From: a virus
Strand: one strand, 5' to 3'
Virus record (IMG/VR): IMGVR_UViG_3300020197_000124
Location: 1-27,226 of that record
DNA: 27,226 bases
The notes under the pieces were generated by a model. The model had not been told where the DNA came from and did not search any database. It worked only from the letters and a program-made list of their open reading frames with translations. The position numbers were made by a program, and so were the translations under genes. Positions 15,501-24,571 of the stretch are shown here, piece by piece (within the stretch, counting starts at the first letter, position 1; every line of letters starts with the position of its first letter).

Positions 15501-18500
15501 TAGGATAATTATCCGTCAAGAACGGCGGCCGCAACTCTTGAGTCTGTTGATCAATGGCACAAATATAATCCTTATTGAGTACATCACCAATATTGTGCCC
15601 CTTAAACGGATCAACGAGAATGCCATTCTTGAATCGATTCAATCCTGTTTCGTTATCAATAATCTGTTGATTCTTTGCATCTTGTTCCAACAAATTGAGT
15701 GAAGTATAATATTCCAAATTAGAAATACGTTTTTCTAATGTGCCAATATCCCGCATGGTGTATCGGCGATTATCAAGATACTTCACTAGAATATCACTGG
15801 GATAGTCCGTGTAGGCAGGCAACATCAAGGTATACAATGTCATAGCATTGACTTGATCAGCTGGTGTCTGTGGGTTGAGAGACGAAATACCACGAATGAC
15901 TTCAAAAGAACGATCTTTAGTCAGTACAATCTTATCAATACGGGGCAGATAATAACTAAAGTCGGTTTCAAAGTTCGTTCCAGAAATTCCGAGAATAATC
16001 TCATCAAACAATCCTGCGGTGTCTGCATTTTTCCGACGCGGACGAAAATCGATACAATCACGCAGACGATAGACAGCGGCGGATTGCGAAGAAGTGTAGG
16101 TGGGAATATCAGAATACCCCACACCAGCATCAATATACGAATCAACAGTCAAATATCCTGATCCTGTATGTTCATAATAATTTAAATACACCACCGTATT
16201 GCCTGATGGACCTTGGCGATTTGGCAGCAAACGAACTGTGGCATGATCATACGTGTTATCACGTTGCCCATTATCCAATGTATAATTAGCTGTTAAATTT
16301 GTTGCGCTCGCAAGATTTGCCGTAGAGACTGCGTTGGTTCCAAAATCATATACTCCTGCCAGACTAATTACATCGGCAGTATATACTGATTGCGCATAGT
16401 TGGGTGTCTGTAGCCCCGAGATTCCAGATGACGAAAAGACAACTTGTGCGCCCTGCGAGCTAGACTGTTTATACCAAGTTGTCGTGGCAGACACCGTGGT
16501 CGCACTGCTCGTATCAATAATCGTGGTGTTTGCTGTCTGTGTCTGTTTCGATCTCCGCAAGCTGCCCAAAGAATGCGAATACGGCAATTTCACTTTCACA
16601 TAAACTTTCGCACTCTGTGAACCGGCATTTGGTACAGTAATCGTATAGGTCGAGGTATTCGAGGAAGTTGTGACAGTGACCGTATTCGCGCTGCTGTTCG
16701 CAAAATTGATCACTTGATTATTTGCTAACACACCACCACTTGTCGTCACCACCAACACGTTATCAATTGCATCTGCGGCACTCAGTGGCGATCCATTAAC
16801 TGCTGAAGTGATTCCCGTTGTTGTAGTGAAACTGATGACGCCACTTGAGAATGTTTGTGTAAAGAGTTTGCGCCCATAGTATTCTGTGTTCGTAATTGGC
16901 GTCCCACCCACCACTGATGAGTTTCCAATCGAAAAATTGGGCAACTGAAGAATCGCACGATTAAAATTCGTGTCAGATAAAAACGCACCCTGAAAGGTAT
17001 CGACCAGTGTGGGTAGTTTGCTGTCGCTTGAGATATTCATCGCGGTGGTGATAATATTACTTGATCCATACACAAAAGATTCCGCGTCTTTGAACTCATA
17101 GTCCAACGAGAAGATGGTAGCAGTTGTGGGTGTACCAAAAGAGAAATTGCGCGACACTGTGGCCACTTTAGTAGAACCATTATAGGAACTAATCTGACGA
17201 ACCTCACTTACAGAAGCTCCTGCATGCGTGACAATACGAATCATCACACCCGCATACGCATCTGTGACACTCGATGCATTGGAATCTAATTGAATCGTAT
17301 TTGTGGTCCCAGTACCACCACAGTTGGCAGATCGTGACGCGACATTTGCGTCAATCACATAGGCACGCCAAATACCAGTGCTGATAGATGAAGAAGTAGC
17401 ACTTGACTGATAATCCAGCGCACGAATACGCAATGTACCGATATTCGTAGCACCCGCTGTTGTTGCGCTCGTCGTATTGATAGATGCGGTATTCACACAA
17501 TGAATCGTCAACGGCGCAAGCGTATCAAACGCAATGGGTCCTGATAATCCCGTGACATCAATATAATTTTGATAATCTACAGTGAGTGGATAATTGTAGA
17601 CATTCGCCACATCACGCGCCCGCTCATTGACAATAACGGTAGGCGCAATCGTCTCAAACTCATATCCTAGCACATAGGCTTTGCCCGCTTCCATGACCAC
17701 ATTGAACGCATTGGCATACGTGTTATGATTATTCAACGCAATCTGAAATGGGCGAACCAAATAGTTGCCCGATTCATCATATGTGCGACGCGCTAAAGTA
17801 TTTTCCAGTTCAGAAAGTTGCGGGTACACAATTTTCTTGAGAAGTTCACCATCATTGACACGCAATAATTCTATAAACGTAGAATCATCCACACTTGTCA
17901 AAGACCGTTTGGCGAAAGTCAGCGCGATCTTATACCGAGTAGCACCTGGTGCTTGATAGTTAGATGAACCAAGAGCGGGGTCTAAAAGTGTGGTGTCCTG
18001 ATTTTCATCAACAACTGTTTCACCGATTTCTAATCCAATACGATAAGACGGAGTAGTAGAATACCGCTCTAAAATAATCGTCTGCGCACCGACGCGAGCA
18101 AAGAACCCATTAATGAAGAAAATGCCGTTATTAATAGAGCAGACAGAGCCGTTGCCCGTGGCGCTAGTCAAAAGCGTGGTGGCTTTATATACGCCATTAG
18201 CGGTTTGAATATTCTCATTATCAGTAAGCTCTACACCAGACACATACTTGAGCATCAGCGTAGGAGGATTGCCATCCGCGCCACTATCCACTGCAATCAC
18301 ATAGGCACGTACTCCACGGTTGGTAGTGTCAATTACAAAGGTGTTAAGAAAATTACTAACATCAATCGTCTCATTAAGAACATTGACTGTATTCAACTTG
18401 ACAAATTTGATATGTTGGGTTTCAAGTGTTGTTTGCCCCTCCAACACCATGGATCCGTTTTTGAAAATATGGGATCCAAAGTGATCCAGTTGCTTTTGAA

Positions 18501-18627
18501 GCCCTGTTTGAATCTGAGTAAGTTCACGTGCCTGCACCGCATAACCTGGACGAAACAAGAGACGATAAAAATCTTTTGTTTCGTCATAATCATCGAAATA
18601 TGGATTTTGAGTCAGATCAAGTGCCAT
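12514..18627 (-). CDS. Giant DUF4815-type virion structural protein (2037 aa)
   Basis: The N-terminus (NPYFDDYDETKDFYRLLFRP, then AVQARELTQIQTGLQKQLDH and FGSHIFKNGSM) is the hallmark of DUF4815 proteins of T4-like environmental phages. Further family-like segments include YLVRPFQIAL and KAYVLGYEFE (288-325) and, in the middle, YTMRDIGTLEKRISNLEYYT followed by NRFKNGILVDPFKGH. Two related beta modules (TIQLDSNAS..YAGVMIRI.., about 444-508, and a later TITLSND..YVGQTIFL copy) and a GSGYTSSPTVTITGGGG segment near 12911-13110 are embedded. It follows gp8, where T4 encodes gp9/gp10, so it probably forms outer baseplate or fibre-attachment structures. No enzyme motif was recognised. The final codons overlap the next gene (ATGA). 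Confidence 0.8.
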   Translation of the reverse strand: MALDLTQNPYFDDYDETKDFYRLLFRPGYAVQARELTQIQTGLQKQLDHFGSHIFKNGSMVLEGQTTLETQHIKFVKLNTVNVLNETIDVSNFLNTFVIDTTNRGVRAYVIAVDSGADGNPPTLMLKYVSGVELTDNENIQTANGVYKATTLLTSATGNGSVCSINNGIFFINGFFARVGAQTIILERYSTTPSYRIGLEIGETVVDENQDTTLLDPALGSSNYQAPGATRYKIALTFAKRSLTSVDDSTFIELLRVNDGELLKKIVYPQLSELENTLARRTYDESGNYLVRPFQIALNNHNTYANAFNVVMEAGKAYVLGYEFETIAPTVIVNERARDVANVYNYPLTVDYQNYIDVTGLSGPIAFDTLAPLTIHCVNTASINTTSATTAGATNIGTLRIRALDYQSSATSSSISTGIWRAYVIDANVASRSANCGGTGTTNTIQLDSNASSVTDAYAGVMIRIVTHAGASVSEVRQISSYNGSTKVATVSRNFSFGTPTTATIFSLDYEFKDAESFVYGSSNIITTAMNISSDSKLPTLVDTFQGAFLSDTNFNRAILQLPNFSIGNSSVVGGTPITNTEYYGRKLFTQTFSSGVISFTTTTGITSAVNGSPLSAADAIDNVLVVTTSGGVLANNQVINFANSSANTVTVTTSSNTSTYTITVPNAGSQSAKVYVKVKLPYSHSLGSLRRSKQTQTANTTIIDTSSATTVSATTTWYKQSSSQGAQVVFSSSGISGLQTPNYAQSVYTADVISLAGVYDFGTNAVSTANLASATNLTANYTLDNGQRDNTYDHATVRLLPNRQGPSGNTVVYLNYYEHTGSGYLTVDSYIDAGVGYSDIPTYTSSQSAAVYRLRDCIDFRPRRKNADTAGLFDEIILGISGTNFETDFSYYLPRIDKIVLTKDRSFEVIRGISSLNPQTPADQVNAMTLYTLMLPAYTDYPSDILVKYLDNRRYTMRDIGTLEKRISNLEYYTSLNLLEQDAKNQQIIDNETGLNRFKNGILVDPFKGHNIGDVLNKDYICAIDQQTQELRPPFLTDNYPMTINGEYSSNYERSGSIISLDYNETAFIEQPLASTFINVNPFNTVAFIGQLKLDPTSDTWVDTNQNPDVLVNTEGDNDTWAALTQGIERAAPDIFGTVWNNWQTQWSGVTNFRTDTINPQWRGWLGATGTWRGVFGDVIQNTIADITTHQGRTGVQTNLSMDVITRSLGNRVVDTSVVPYIRSRGILFVGSAFRPNTALYGFFDNTAVQSYLNKTNIIELSGNTASYVDTYQDNETVRVFEPATSANLASAVVVLNRKNISTTNVSVVNVSAGDDANIGNVKIVSANSTFLIGNTSGSNTRIIGYHHHSGGAYAGSSNTITLSNDVVLSNTASGYVGQTIFLTSGTGLGQSKTIAAYDTSSKIITVSGTWTTTPDNTSAYSIGSLTSDLRGEVTGVFVVPSTATLKFRTGERIFRLIDVPSGDVPSSTTNADARYFAQGLLQTAEQTILSTRVPVIRRTGVSQEQTVVERDVLQRSEVIGRQLVAYWDPLAQTFLVDQNQYENGVQVTSVRLLFKSKDDNIPVQIQLRPVVNGYPHSSQIIPFSEVTLNPNQVTVVTQSALSARLADPTLTAPLQDAAFYTEARFAAPVTLQTGREYAIVILANSTQYEVYLAQIGQTVLGTDRLISSQPYLGSFFKSQNASTWTAAQDQDLMFRLMRASYTSTTANVEFAVTSANAPTANVPMDTFYMTSGNLVLPNTSVSSYYSTTLASGGPQEVYRPFDIDNNVFFDDTLGRRVITTNNQSFKVRLYLNSKNTDISPLIDMERLSVLAIENRVNNLGLANGDIVVTSSTATFANSNVSITLSGGGGSGANAYAVITSNTLSSIIVNAPGSGYTSSPTVTITGGGGTATAVAIGETSASGGPADARYITRKVVLSEYMDAGDLRVYLTAYKPSESNIHVYYKLLSADDVNSFDEQSYQLMTCIQGFNNISLNSDDLKEFVFAPGTNTIPKNQISYGTFTNFRYFAIKIVMTSTNTARAPRIKNFRTIAIPSLS

Positions 18628-18637
18628 AGAGATTTAC

Positions 18638-19960
18638 CTAAAATGAGACAACAAATTTAATGTTTTCTGCTTGATTAATTGCACGGCTCACAGGAGCGCG
18701 ATTTTCCACATAGACTAACGATCCACTTCGTGGATCCAATTCGGATGGTATCTGGTCCATAACAGTTCGTGTTACAGCTGATGTATTACCTTTCAACACG
18801 CTGCCCACCTGAATTGTTCCAAACTGTTCCGTAACAAAGATTTCAGTGTCTGAATAATCAGTGACAACACCACGATACGTGGCATTGGCAAGATTTGTTC
18901 CCTGATACACAAATTCATCTCGCGTAAAATTTGATCCAGTCGTCACCAAAATTTTTTCTGCTAAAAGCACGGCAGAATTCGCATTCGCCGAACTTATTTC
19001 CGTATTCACATTATATTTATGTGGTCCCAATAACAAACTAATCTGACGAAAGTCGTTATTTGCAGTAATTTTACCACCCTCAGTAGCATCGCCAGCCCCA
19101 ATTTTCATAGAAATCATTACAGTATTCGCACCCAACTGAAGAGCAGGATTATAGGCATGTCCAAAATAGGGAGACAATACAGGACGCACATTGGCTCCAG
19201 ATCCCGATCCTACAACAGTCACACTACAATTTTGATAAGTATAACCCGATCCATATGAAAACAAATCGCAGGAAACCAATGCACCTGCAACGACATTTGC
19301 ATTCGCTACAGCACCGACACCATCTCCCACAATATTAATAGTCGTATTCGTATTACCATATCCACTTCCACTTGATATCACAATCAACTGAGACACCGCA
19401 CCAGCCACAACGTTGTTAGATGAACCATAATACGCAGTCACTTGAGCTGTAGGAGCAGGCATCCAGTCAGTCGTCAGAAACTTATCTGTTGAGAGAATCG
19501 CATATTCATACTTCCAGACGTATCCATCTGCTGTTTCAATAAATCCATTATCTATACTATAATCGCCACTAGGCTCAACGGTTGAGCGAGCGTTATTGGC
19601 ATTACTTAAACACCGATAGACGGATCCTGTAGAAGTATACACATATTGCCCATTCGCCGTCGCAAAGAGCGAAGCCGTACGGTCATCATAAGATGTATAG
19701 ACGGTATTGGCAGTCCAATTTCGACGCGGAATGACTAAAGACACATCATTTCCTGATACTTTTTTCCCTCCAAAGGCAACATTAGTAACGTCAAATGTGG
19801 AATATTCGGTATCAGCGGTATTAGGAGGAGCGTCATTCGCGTTCCAGGATGCTGACTTTCCTAAAACAACATATCCTACTGTGGCGTCTGGTTCGGAGAA
19901 ACCTTCAGCGAACTGAATCGCATGATGATACCCCAATGTGTGATAGGACAGATTTGGCAT
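18638..19960 (-). CDS. 8: Baseplate wedge subunit gp8
   Basis: gp8 is a wedge component that joins gp7 and the outer baseplate in T4. Matching landmarks are VIPRRNW (76-82, T4 VIPRRDW), VYRCL (114-118), DGYVWKYEYAI (145-155, T4 GDGYVWEYLYEI), FRQISLL (304-310) and the C-terminus YVENRAPVSRAINQAENIKF (T4 MENRPPIIMAMDQTEEINIL). At 440 residues it is about 100 longer than T4 gp8 (334). Extra material includes a GSGY/GAxANA repeat module at about 190-262 and an SH3-like stretch at about 325-400. The stop lies 10 bases before the next ATG and overlaps that gene's weak ribosome binding site. A perfect TATAAATA lies 89 bases upstream in the preceding gene. Confidence 0.9.
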   Translation of the reverse strand: MPNLSYHTLGYHHAIQFAEGFSEPDATVGYVVLGKSASWNANDAPPNTADTEYSTFDVTNVAFGGKKVSGNDVSLVIPRRNWTANTVYTSYDDRTASLFATANGQYVYTSTGSVYRCLSNANNARSTVEPSGDYSIDNGFIETADGYVWKYEYAILSTDKFLTTDWMPAPTAQVTAYYGSSNNVVAGAVSQLIVISSGSGYGNTNTTINIVGDGVGAVANANVVAGALVSCDLFSYGSGYTYQNCSVTVVGSGSGANVRPVLSPYFGHAYNPALQLGANTVMISMKIGAGDATEGGKITANNDFRQISLLLGPHKYNVNTEISSANANSAVLLAEKILVTTGSNFTRDEFVYQGTNLANATYRGVVTDYSDTEIFVTEQFGTIQVGSVLKGNTSAVTRTVMDQIPSELDPRSGSLVYVENRAPVSRAINQAENIKFVVSF

Positions 19961-19971
19961 CGTTTACTCAG

Positions 19972-22524
19972 TTATATCGTTTTCAGCGCCACCATCGTTT
20001 GAGCGTTTGAAGTATAGGTGAAGGAATTCGTTACGGTCAAACTCGTATTATTTATAATAGTATTAACAACCCGCAATTGATTATTCACTTGAATAGTCGT
20101 ACCTGCAGTCAAGACATTTTGAGACTGCGCGACATTAAAGGTAGTCCCAGTACCTGTTACGGCAAGCGATGCAGCTCCCACATTGACAGTTCCTCCTAGC
20201 GTAGTTTCTAAAACCAGCTGATCAAGTTCTGTCGTTGAAGCCACAGCAATTACCTGTTCATCTAACATATACTCACCAAATACCCGCATACCGGCAGGAT
20301 GTAATAAATCTAACAAAATTTGTTTATAGCGAGGAAAATCGATTTGTGACTGAATCACGTAAGAGAAGTTTTGATAGTAGTCACGATTTTGCAGTCGCCG
20401 ATCTGAACTCAATAAACTGTCAGTGGTAATGAATTTACCAGAATACACAAATCGAGAGACGAATAAATTTGCTATCGCAGTGGCTAATCCATTACCCTTT
20501 CCTGTCAAATTGATCAGGGGTACACTAGTATAGCCTGCACCGCTATTTGTAATCAAAATCGACTGAATTGCCCCAGGATTTAATGACGAATTAGCAAGTA
20601 ATTGTTCGCCATCACTGTAAATAGCTTCAACAATAATATTTGCTCCATTAGCAATTCCATTCGCGGACGAAATCGTTACCGTGGGCAAATAATCCTGACA
20701 ATATCGCTCTCCACCAATAAATGAGAGATCATGCACACCCAACTTTCTGTTAGTGGATGTTTTCGTCCATGCCACATTGACAGTCAAAGACGTATTACTA
20801 GTGATGGTGTTAATATAACGCGATTCATTATTGAGTTCAATTCTATCACCGACCACCAATTCACCCAAGAAATTTGTGCCAGTACCAGTGACGATCACGC
20901 CCGACGAATTCGCATTCACCGTACCATTAATCCGTGGAGGTTGAAACTTGACTGTAGAAATGCCGTTGTTAGCTGGATGAACTGTAATGACTTCAGCAGC
21001 AGCACCCCATCCCTGTACATTGGACATAGGAAGATTGGTAAAGACCACCTCATCTCCAGGCACATAGCCATTGCCACCATTGACCACATTCATGCGCCCC
21101 AAAATACCCAAATCAACGAGTCGCAGCACACCATTTGCTGTATTTGAGGACGCATTGGTAGAGGTAAAGGAAAATACCGAAGAGTCGGCATCTAACACAG
21201 GCAACGATGCAAACTGAGTGGTACTAGACAGAATTTGTACATTAGTGATGGGTCCCAATCCACTAATAGATTGTGAACTTAATGCATCAATCACGCGAGT
21301 ATTTTGATTTTCGTTCCCGCTTACAGGAAATCCATAATTAGCCGCATTAATTGCAACATTAGCATACAACGAAATCACATCATTATTAATAGAGAGTGTG
21401 TTAGCATGATAGTATTCATTGTCATTATTTGACAGAATCGCCATGCTCAATCCAGTATTGGGAGTAGAGATAACATGGATAAGATCACCCACACGAAATC
21501 CCGCACCACCGCTCAACACAAAAATCTTAGTAATTACTGCAAGATAAACTTTTTCCACAATCGCTGTCGCTGCAGTTGTTGGGTTTCCACCTGTCACTAA
21601 AACTGAATCGCCGACATTATAACTGGCACCTCCATTGACGATCGTAATAGATTCCAACAATGATAATAGAGTAAAAGTCAAGGTGAAATAATCATTATTG
21701 GTGTAATAATACTGCGCAGTAACTAATTCTCCTTGACTAAACGTCTTGCTGGATATAGGTGTAATAAACAACTCAGTGCTGCGCGTGTTTCCGAGAATAG
21801 TCTTATTAGCCCGTTCCACCGATGCCTTAGCACCACTCGTGACACCTGTAACATCTAAGAGAACCCCACCTGCATTGATTGCGTTCAATAATTGATCAGA
21901 GAAGAAGACGAACTTTATCGCGTGCCCCGCTGTAGGAGCTGTGGCAAAAGTTAGAAAGGGTTCATTGAGTGAAATAGTATATCCTGAAGTTTGTAGCACA
22001 CCATTTACATAGACGGCGAGATCACTTGCTGCCGCAATTACTTCAACAAGACGAAATGTTTTTGTCGTTCCATTTCCAGTCGCAGTTGTAAAATACTCAT
22101 TAGCGCATCGTAAGGAATTACGTTGCACATATTTGCCATCTGATGTGCGGAGAACAAAATCTTTAGGATAAAAAAGATCAACATCTTCCTTATATAACGC
22201 ACGAAAGAAAAATTTGAAAGATTTTTCAGTTCCCTTTGCAGCGTAAAATTGTTTAACAGACTTAATCAGGGCTGGTTTGTTGTTTATCAAATCTGCAGGA
22301 ATCAGCGGTAAAAACGTTTTTACAAAATACTCTTCAAAGTCACTGAGCGTTCGATCCACATCAGCATATTGCAATAGATGCTTTCCAAAGTCCGTCGCCT
22401 TTTTCGTCTGCTCCAAATATTCATAGTAGGCTTCAATAAACGCAACAAAGGTCTCATAGTCTGCCCGAATAAACTCAGGCAGCTGAGACCGCACAAGACT
22501 GGAGAGTAGAGCCTCTTGACTCAT
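19972..22524 (-). CDS. 7: Baseplate wedge protein gp7-like (850 aa)
   Basis: Residues 14-38 (LPEFIRADYETFVAFIEAYY) and 90-118 (VKQFYAAKGTEKSFKFFFRA then LYKEDVDLFYP) match a region near the T4 gp7 C-terminus (SxSYDFYSTKGIEASYKFLF then KVLYNEEVEI, as recalled). FPRYKQILLDLLHPAGMRVF (730-749) matches the later T4 segment RWKSDVIRFVHPVG. The position between gp6 and gp8 also fits. The first roughly 600 residues of T4 gp7 have no counterpart. Instead, beta modules are inserted: a VNGVLQ-type unit (145-208), GxGY-type units (about 290-345, 475-525, 655-690) and two VTGTGTxF units (541-600, 777-848). In T4, gp7 is the core wedge scaffold with gp6 and gp53. The gap to gp6 is three bases. Confidence 0.75.
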   Translation of the reverse strand: MSQEALLSSLVRSQLPEFIRADYETFVAFIEAYYEYLEQTKKATDFGKHLLQYADVDRTLSDFEEYFVKTFLPLIPADLINNKPALIKSVKQFYAAKGTEKSFKFFFRALYKEDVDLFYPKDFVLRTSDGKYVQRNSLRCANEYFTTATGNGTTKTFRLVEVIAAASDLAVYVNGVLQTSGYTISLNEPFLTFATAPTAGHAIKFVFFSDQLLNAINAGGVLLDVTGVTSGAKASVERANKTILGNTRSTELFITPISSKTFSQGELVTAQYYYTNNDYFTLTFTLLSLLESITIVNGGASYNVGDSVLVTGGNPTTAATAIVEKVYLAVITKIFVLSGGAGFRVGDLIHVISTPNTGLSMAILSNNDNEYYHANTLSINNDVISLYANVAINAANYGFPVSGNENQNTRVIDALSSQSISGLGPITNVQILSSTTQFASLPVLDADSSVFSFTSTNASSNTANGVLRLVDLGILGRMNVVNGGNGYVPGDEVVFTNLPMSNVQGWGAAAEVITVHPANNGISTVKFQPPRINGTVNANSSGVIVTGTGTNFLGELVVGDRIELNNESRYINTITSNTSLTVNVAWTKTSTNRKLGVHDLSFIGGERYCQDYLPTVTISSANGIANGANIIVEAIYSDGEQLLANSSLNPGAIQSILITNSGAGYTSVPLINLTGKGNGLATAIANLFVSRFVYSGKFITTDSLLSSDRRLQNRDYYQNFSYVIQSQIDFPRYKQILLDLLHPAGMRVFGEYMLDEQVIAVASTTELDQLVLETTLGGTVNVGAASLAVTGTGTTFNVAQSQNVLTAGTTIQVNNQLRVVNTIINNTSLTVTNSFTYTSNAQTMVALKTI
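20049..20056 (-). promoter_or_regulatory. TATAAATA late promoter-like box upstream of gp8
   Basis: The minus strand carries a perfect TATAAATA inside the 3' end of the gp7-like gene (within NTIINNTSL), 89 bases upstream of the gp8 ATG. T4 late promoters do occur inside upstream coding sequence. Because the box also encodes protein, chance is possible. Confidence 0.45.
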
Positions 22525-22527
22525 AGA

Positions 22528-24561
22528 TTATGATACAGCAGTAATTTGCAAAGCTGTTGGATCTGTAGTATCCAAACGTAAAATCTGATTTCTCTTTGCA
22601 GTCAAAATTTCAGGTTCCACTTCTGCATTAATACGTAGTAATCCATCATCAGCATCCACTTCTAAAATTTTTAAATTGTCTAGGATGATTTGTCCAATAG
22701 TATGATCAATGGTGCCAGCGGTAGCATTAATCACAACTTTTTGTGCCAATTCATTATAATAGAATGTCCGTAGAGTTCCAAAGCGAGCAACAATCACAGC
22801 AGTGGCTTCAGCGCCATACCCAGTTCCTTTGATAAGAATTACCGCGCGAGTATATCCCACACCGCGTGTCAACAGTTCTATTTTTGTAATCTGCCCATTG
22901 ACAAGGATGGCTTTTGCTGTTGCGCCGGTGCCATCACCAGTAATAGTAATCGTTGGCGTTTCAGTGTATCCAAATCCAGGGTTATTGATCACAATTTCAT
23001 CCACTCCCGTAAACGAATTGGGCTCCTCATCCAAAAATGCTAACCGCAAAGCGTTGGAATTATCATACACAGAAAATCCTGTTGAAGTTACTGTGTCTAG
23101 CACGCTCCCGCGACGAATTGGAAATCCAAAGTCAATCGTATACGTCTTAAAAGTATCCAATAGGGGTTCCACTCGCTTTTGAAGACGAATCGTGGTATTA
23201 TTACCAATCACCGCTGTTGAGATATCATCCACTGCGCGTTCTAAGCGAGACGGAACCAACACACCACCAAACTTATTAAAATCATCACCTAGATACGTTT
23301 GAACCGCAGTACGAGCCAAAGTTTCAATTTCTCCCGCCGTGAGGATGGTGCTTTTCGCGGTATATTTAATATTTACAGATAAAATCAAATAGATAAAATC
23401 AGGATCAATAAACTGCGGTGTCACCGTAATGACAGAGTTGGGAATAATGATTTCCCGAAGAATTCGTGCTTTTTCTGTTTCATTAATCGTCACACCTGTT
23501 TTCAACAAGTAAGAAAGAAACACTTTACCATAGACAGGAGGATTTTGTGTTTCACCACCCCACACAGACAAACTCTCAAACGCAGGATACCGATTGCGAA
23601 TCAAGGTTTCATAGTCGAGAGTCGTCACCATTCGATTCTGAGAAGTGTACGCTAATGGCGCACGATACTTGATAGATGTCAAAGTTTCTTGAGCAGCACC
23701 ACCTTCAGCAGAAGAAATCGATGACACTACAACGTTAGAGAATCCTGAAATGGTTCCTGTGGAAAAACTGTTAGCGCGATTTGCTGTATCACCATCAGTT
23801 GCCAGATACGAACTAATGACAATATTACCATTTGCCAAGGATTTGCCAATGACTCCATCTCCAAATCGTACTTTATATTGATTGTTGACTGAAGTATCCA
23901 GAAAATACACTTGACTGGTGGAGTTAGCAATCGTCGCATCGGTAGAAAGAGTAAACGTTTTTGTAGAAGTGTTGGTGCTAGATTCCTGAACAAGCACCTG
24001 TAGCGTGGTCGTATCAATAGTGCTATCCGGCAATACAAACTCACGACGGGGATTCGTAACATTATTATACGTTTGTTGATACACTTGTGGTGTACCCTGT
24101 TTGAGTTCTACACCAGAGAAAGTAAAGACGTCACTATCTTTCAATACCGTTTGTGCTTTTGTTGTCATAAAGGTATAATTGACACCATCGACCGCTTCTG
24201 ATTGAAACGACTGAAATCGCTCAAGTGTCAATGCCGATTGAGTGTTTCCAACAGGAGGCGCAACAACCACTGTAACATTTGCGGTTGCTGCCCGGGCTGA
24301 AGTGGGTGTATAATTGAGTGCCTTAGCATGCGACAGAACCGAATCACGCACAATCGCACTATCCAGAAACATTTCATTAGCGACCATATTGAGATAATAC
24401 GCATTATAATGTGTGTTGTATGCTAACAGATCGATTAACACCGACAATCCAGATCCATCGAAATCATAATCTTTAAAAGCCGTCTGATTGCGTAGAAAAT
24501 CCTTGAGATTAGTCTTGATAACTTCAAAGTCGAGTTCAGTAATTTGTAGTTTTTCTGGCAT
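22528..24561 (-). CDS. 6: Baseplate wedge subunit gp6 (baseplate J-like)
   Basis: At 677 residues it is close to T4 gp6 (660). The N-terminus (FLRNQTAFKDYDFDGSGLSV, then LIDLLAYNTHYNAYYLNMVA and NEMFLDSAIVRDSV) is highly typical of gp6 in T4-like phages. The middle (KVRFGDGVIGKSLANGN, 230-246, then NRMVTTLDYETLIRNRYPAF) matches the baseplate J family. In T4, gp6 dimers form the continuous inner ring that controls sheath contraction. A GFGYTETPTITITGDGTGAT module with a second GVGY unit occupies about 520-595, near the C-terminal end. It lies between gp25 and the gp7-like gene, as expected for wedge assembly. Confidence 0.93.
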   Translation of the reverse strand: MPEKLQITELDFEVIKTNLKDFLRNQTAFKDYDFDGSGLSVLIDLLAYNTHYNAYYLNMVANEMFLDSAIVRDSVLSHAKALNYTPTSARAATANVTVVVAPPVGNTQSALTLERFQSFQSEAVDGVNYTFMTTKAQTVLKDSDVFTFSGVELKQGTPQVYQQTYNNVTNPRREFVLPDSTIDTTTLQVLVQESSTNTSTKTFTLSTDATIANSTSQVYFLDTSVNNQYKVRFGDGVIGKSLANGNIVISSYLATDGDTANRANSFSTGTISGFSNVVVSSISSAEGGAAQETLTSIKYRAPLAYTSQNRMVTTLDYETLIRNRYPAFESLSVWGGETQNPPVYGKVFLSYLLKTGVTINETEKARILREIIIPNSVITVTPQFIDPDFIYLILSVNIKYTAKSTILTAGEIETLARTAVQTYLGDDFNKFGGVLVPSRLERAVDDISTAVIGNNTTIRLQKRVEPLLDTFKTYTIDFGFPIRRGSVLDTVTSTGFSVYDNSNALRLAFLDEEPNSFTGVDEIVINNPGFGYTETPTITITGDGTGATAKAILVNGQITKIELLTRGVGYTRAVILIKGTGYGAEATAVIVARFGTLRTFYYNELAQKVVINATAGTIDHTIGQIILDNLKILEVDADDGLLRINAEVEPEILTAKRNQILRLDTTDPTALQITAVS

Positions 24562-24571
24562 AATTCCTCAA

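Noticed and set aside
18205-18660. 151-codon plus-strand open frame across the start of the 2037-residue gene
   Set aside because: It opposes a strongly family-like N-terminus and shows no recognisable protein features.
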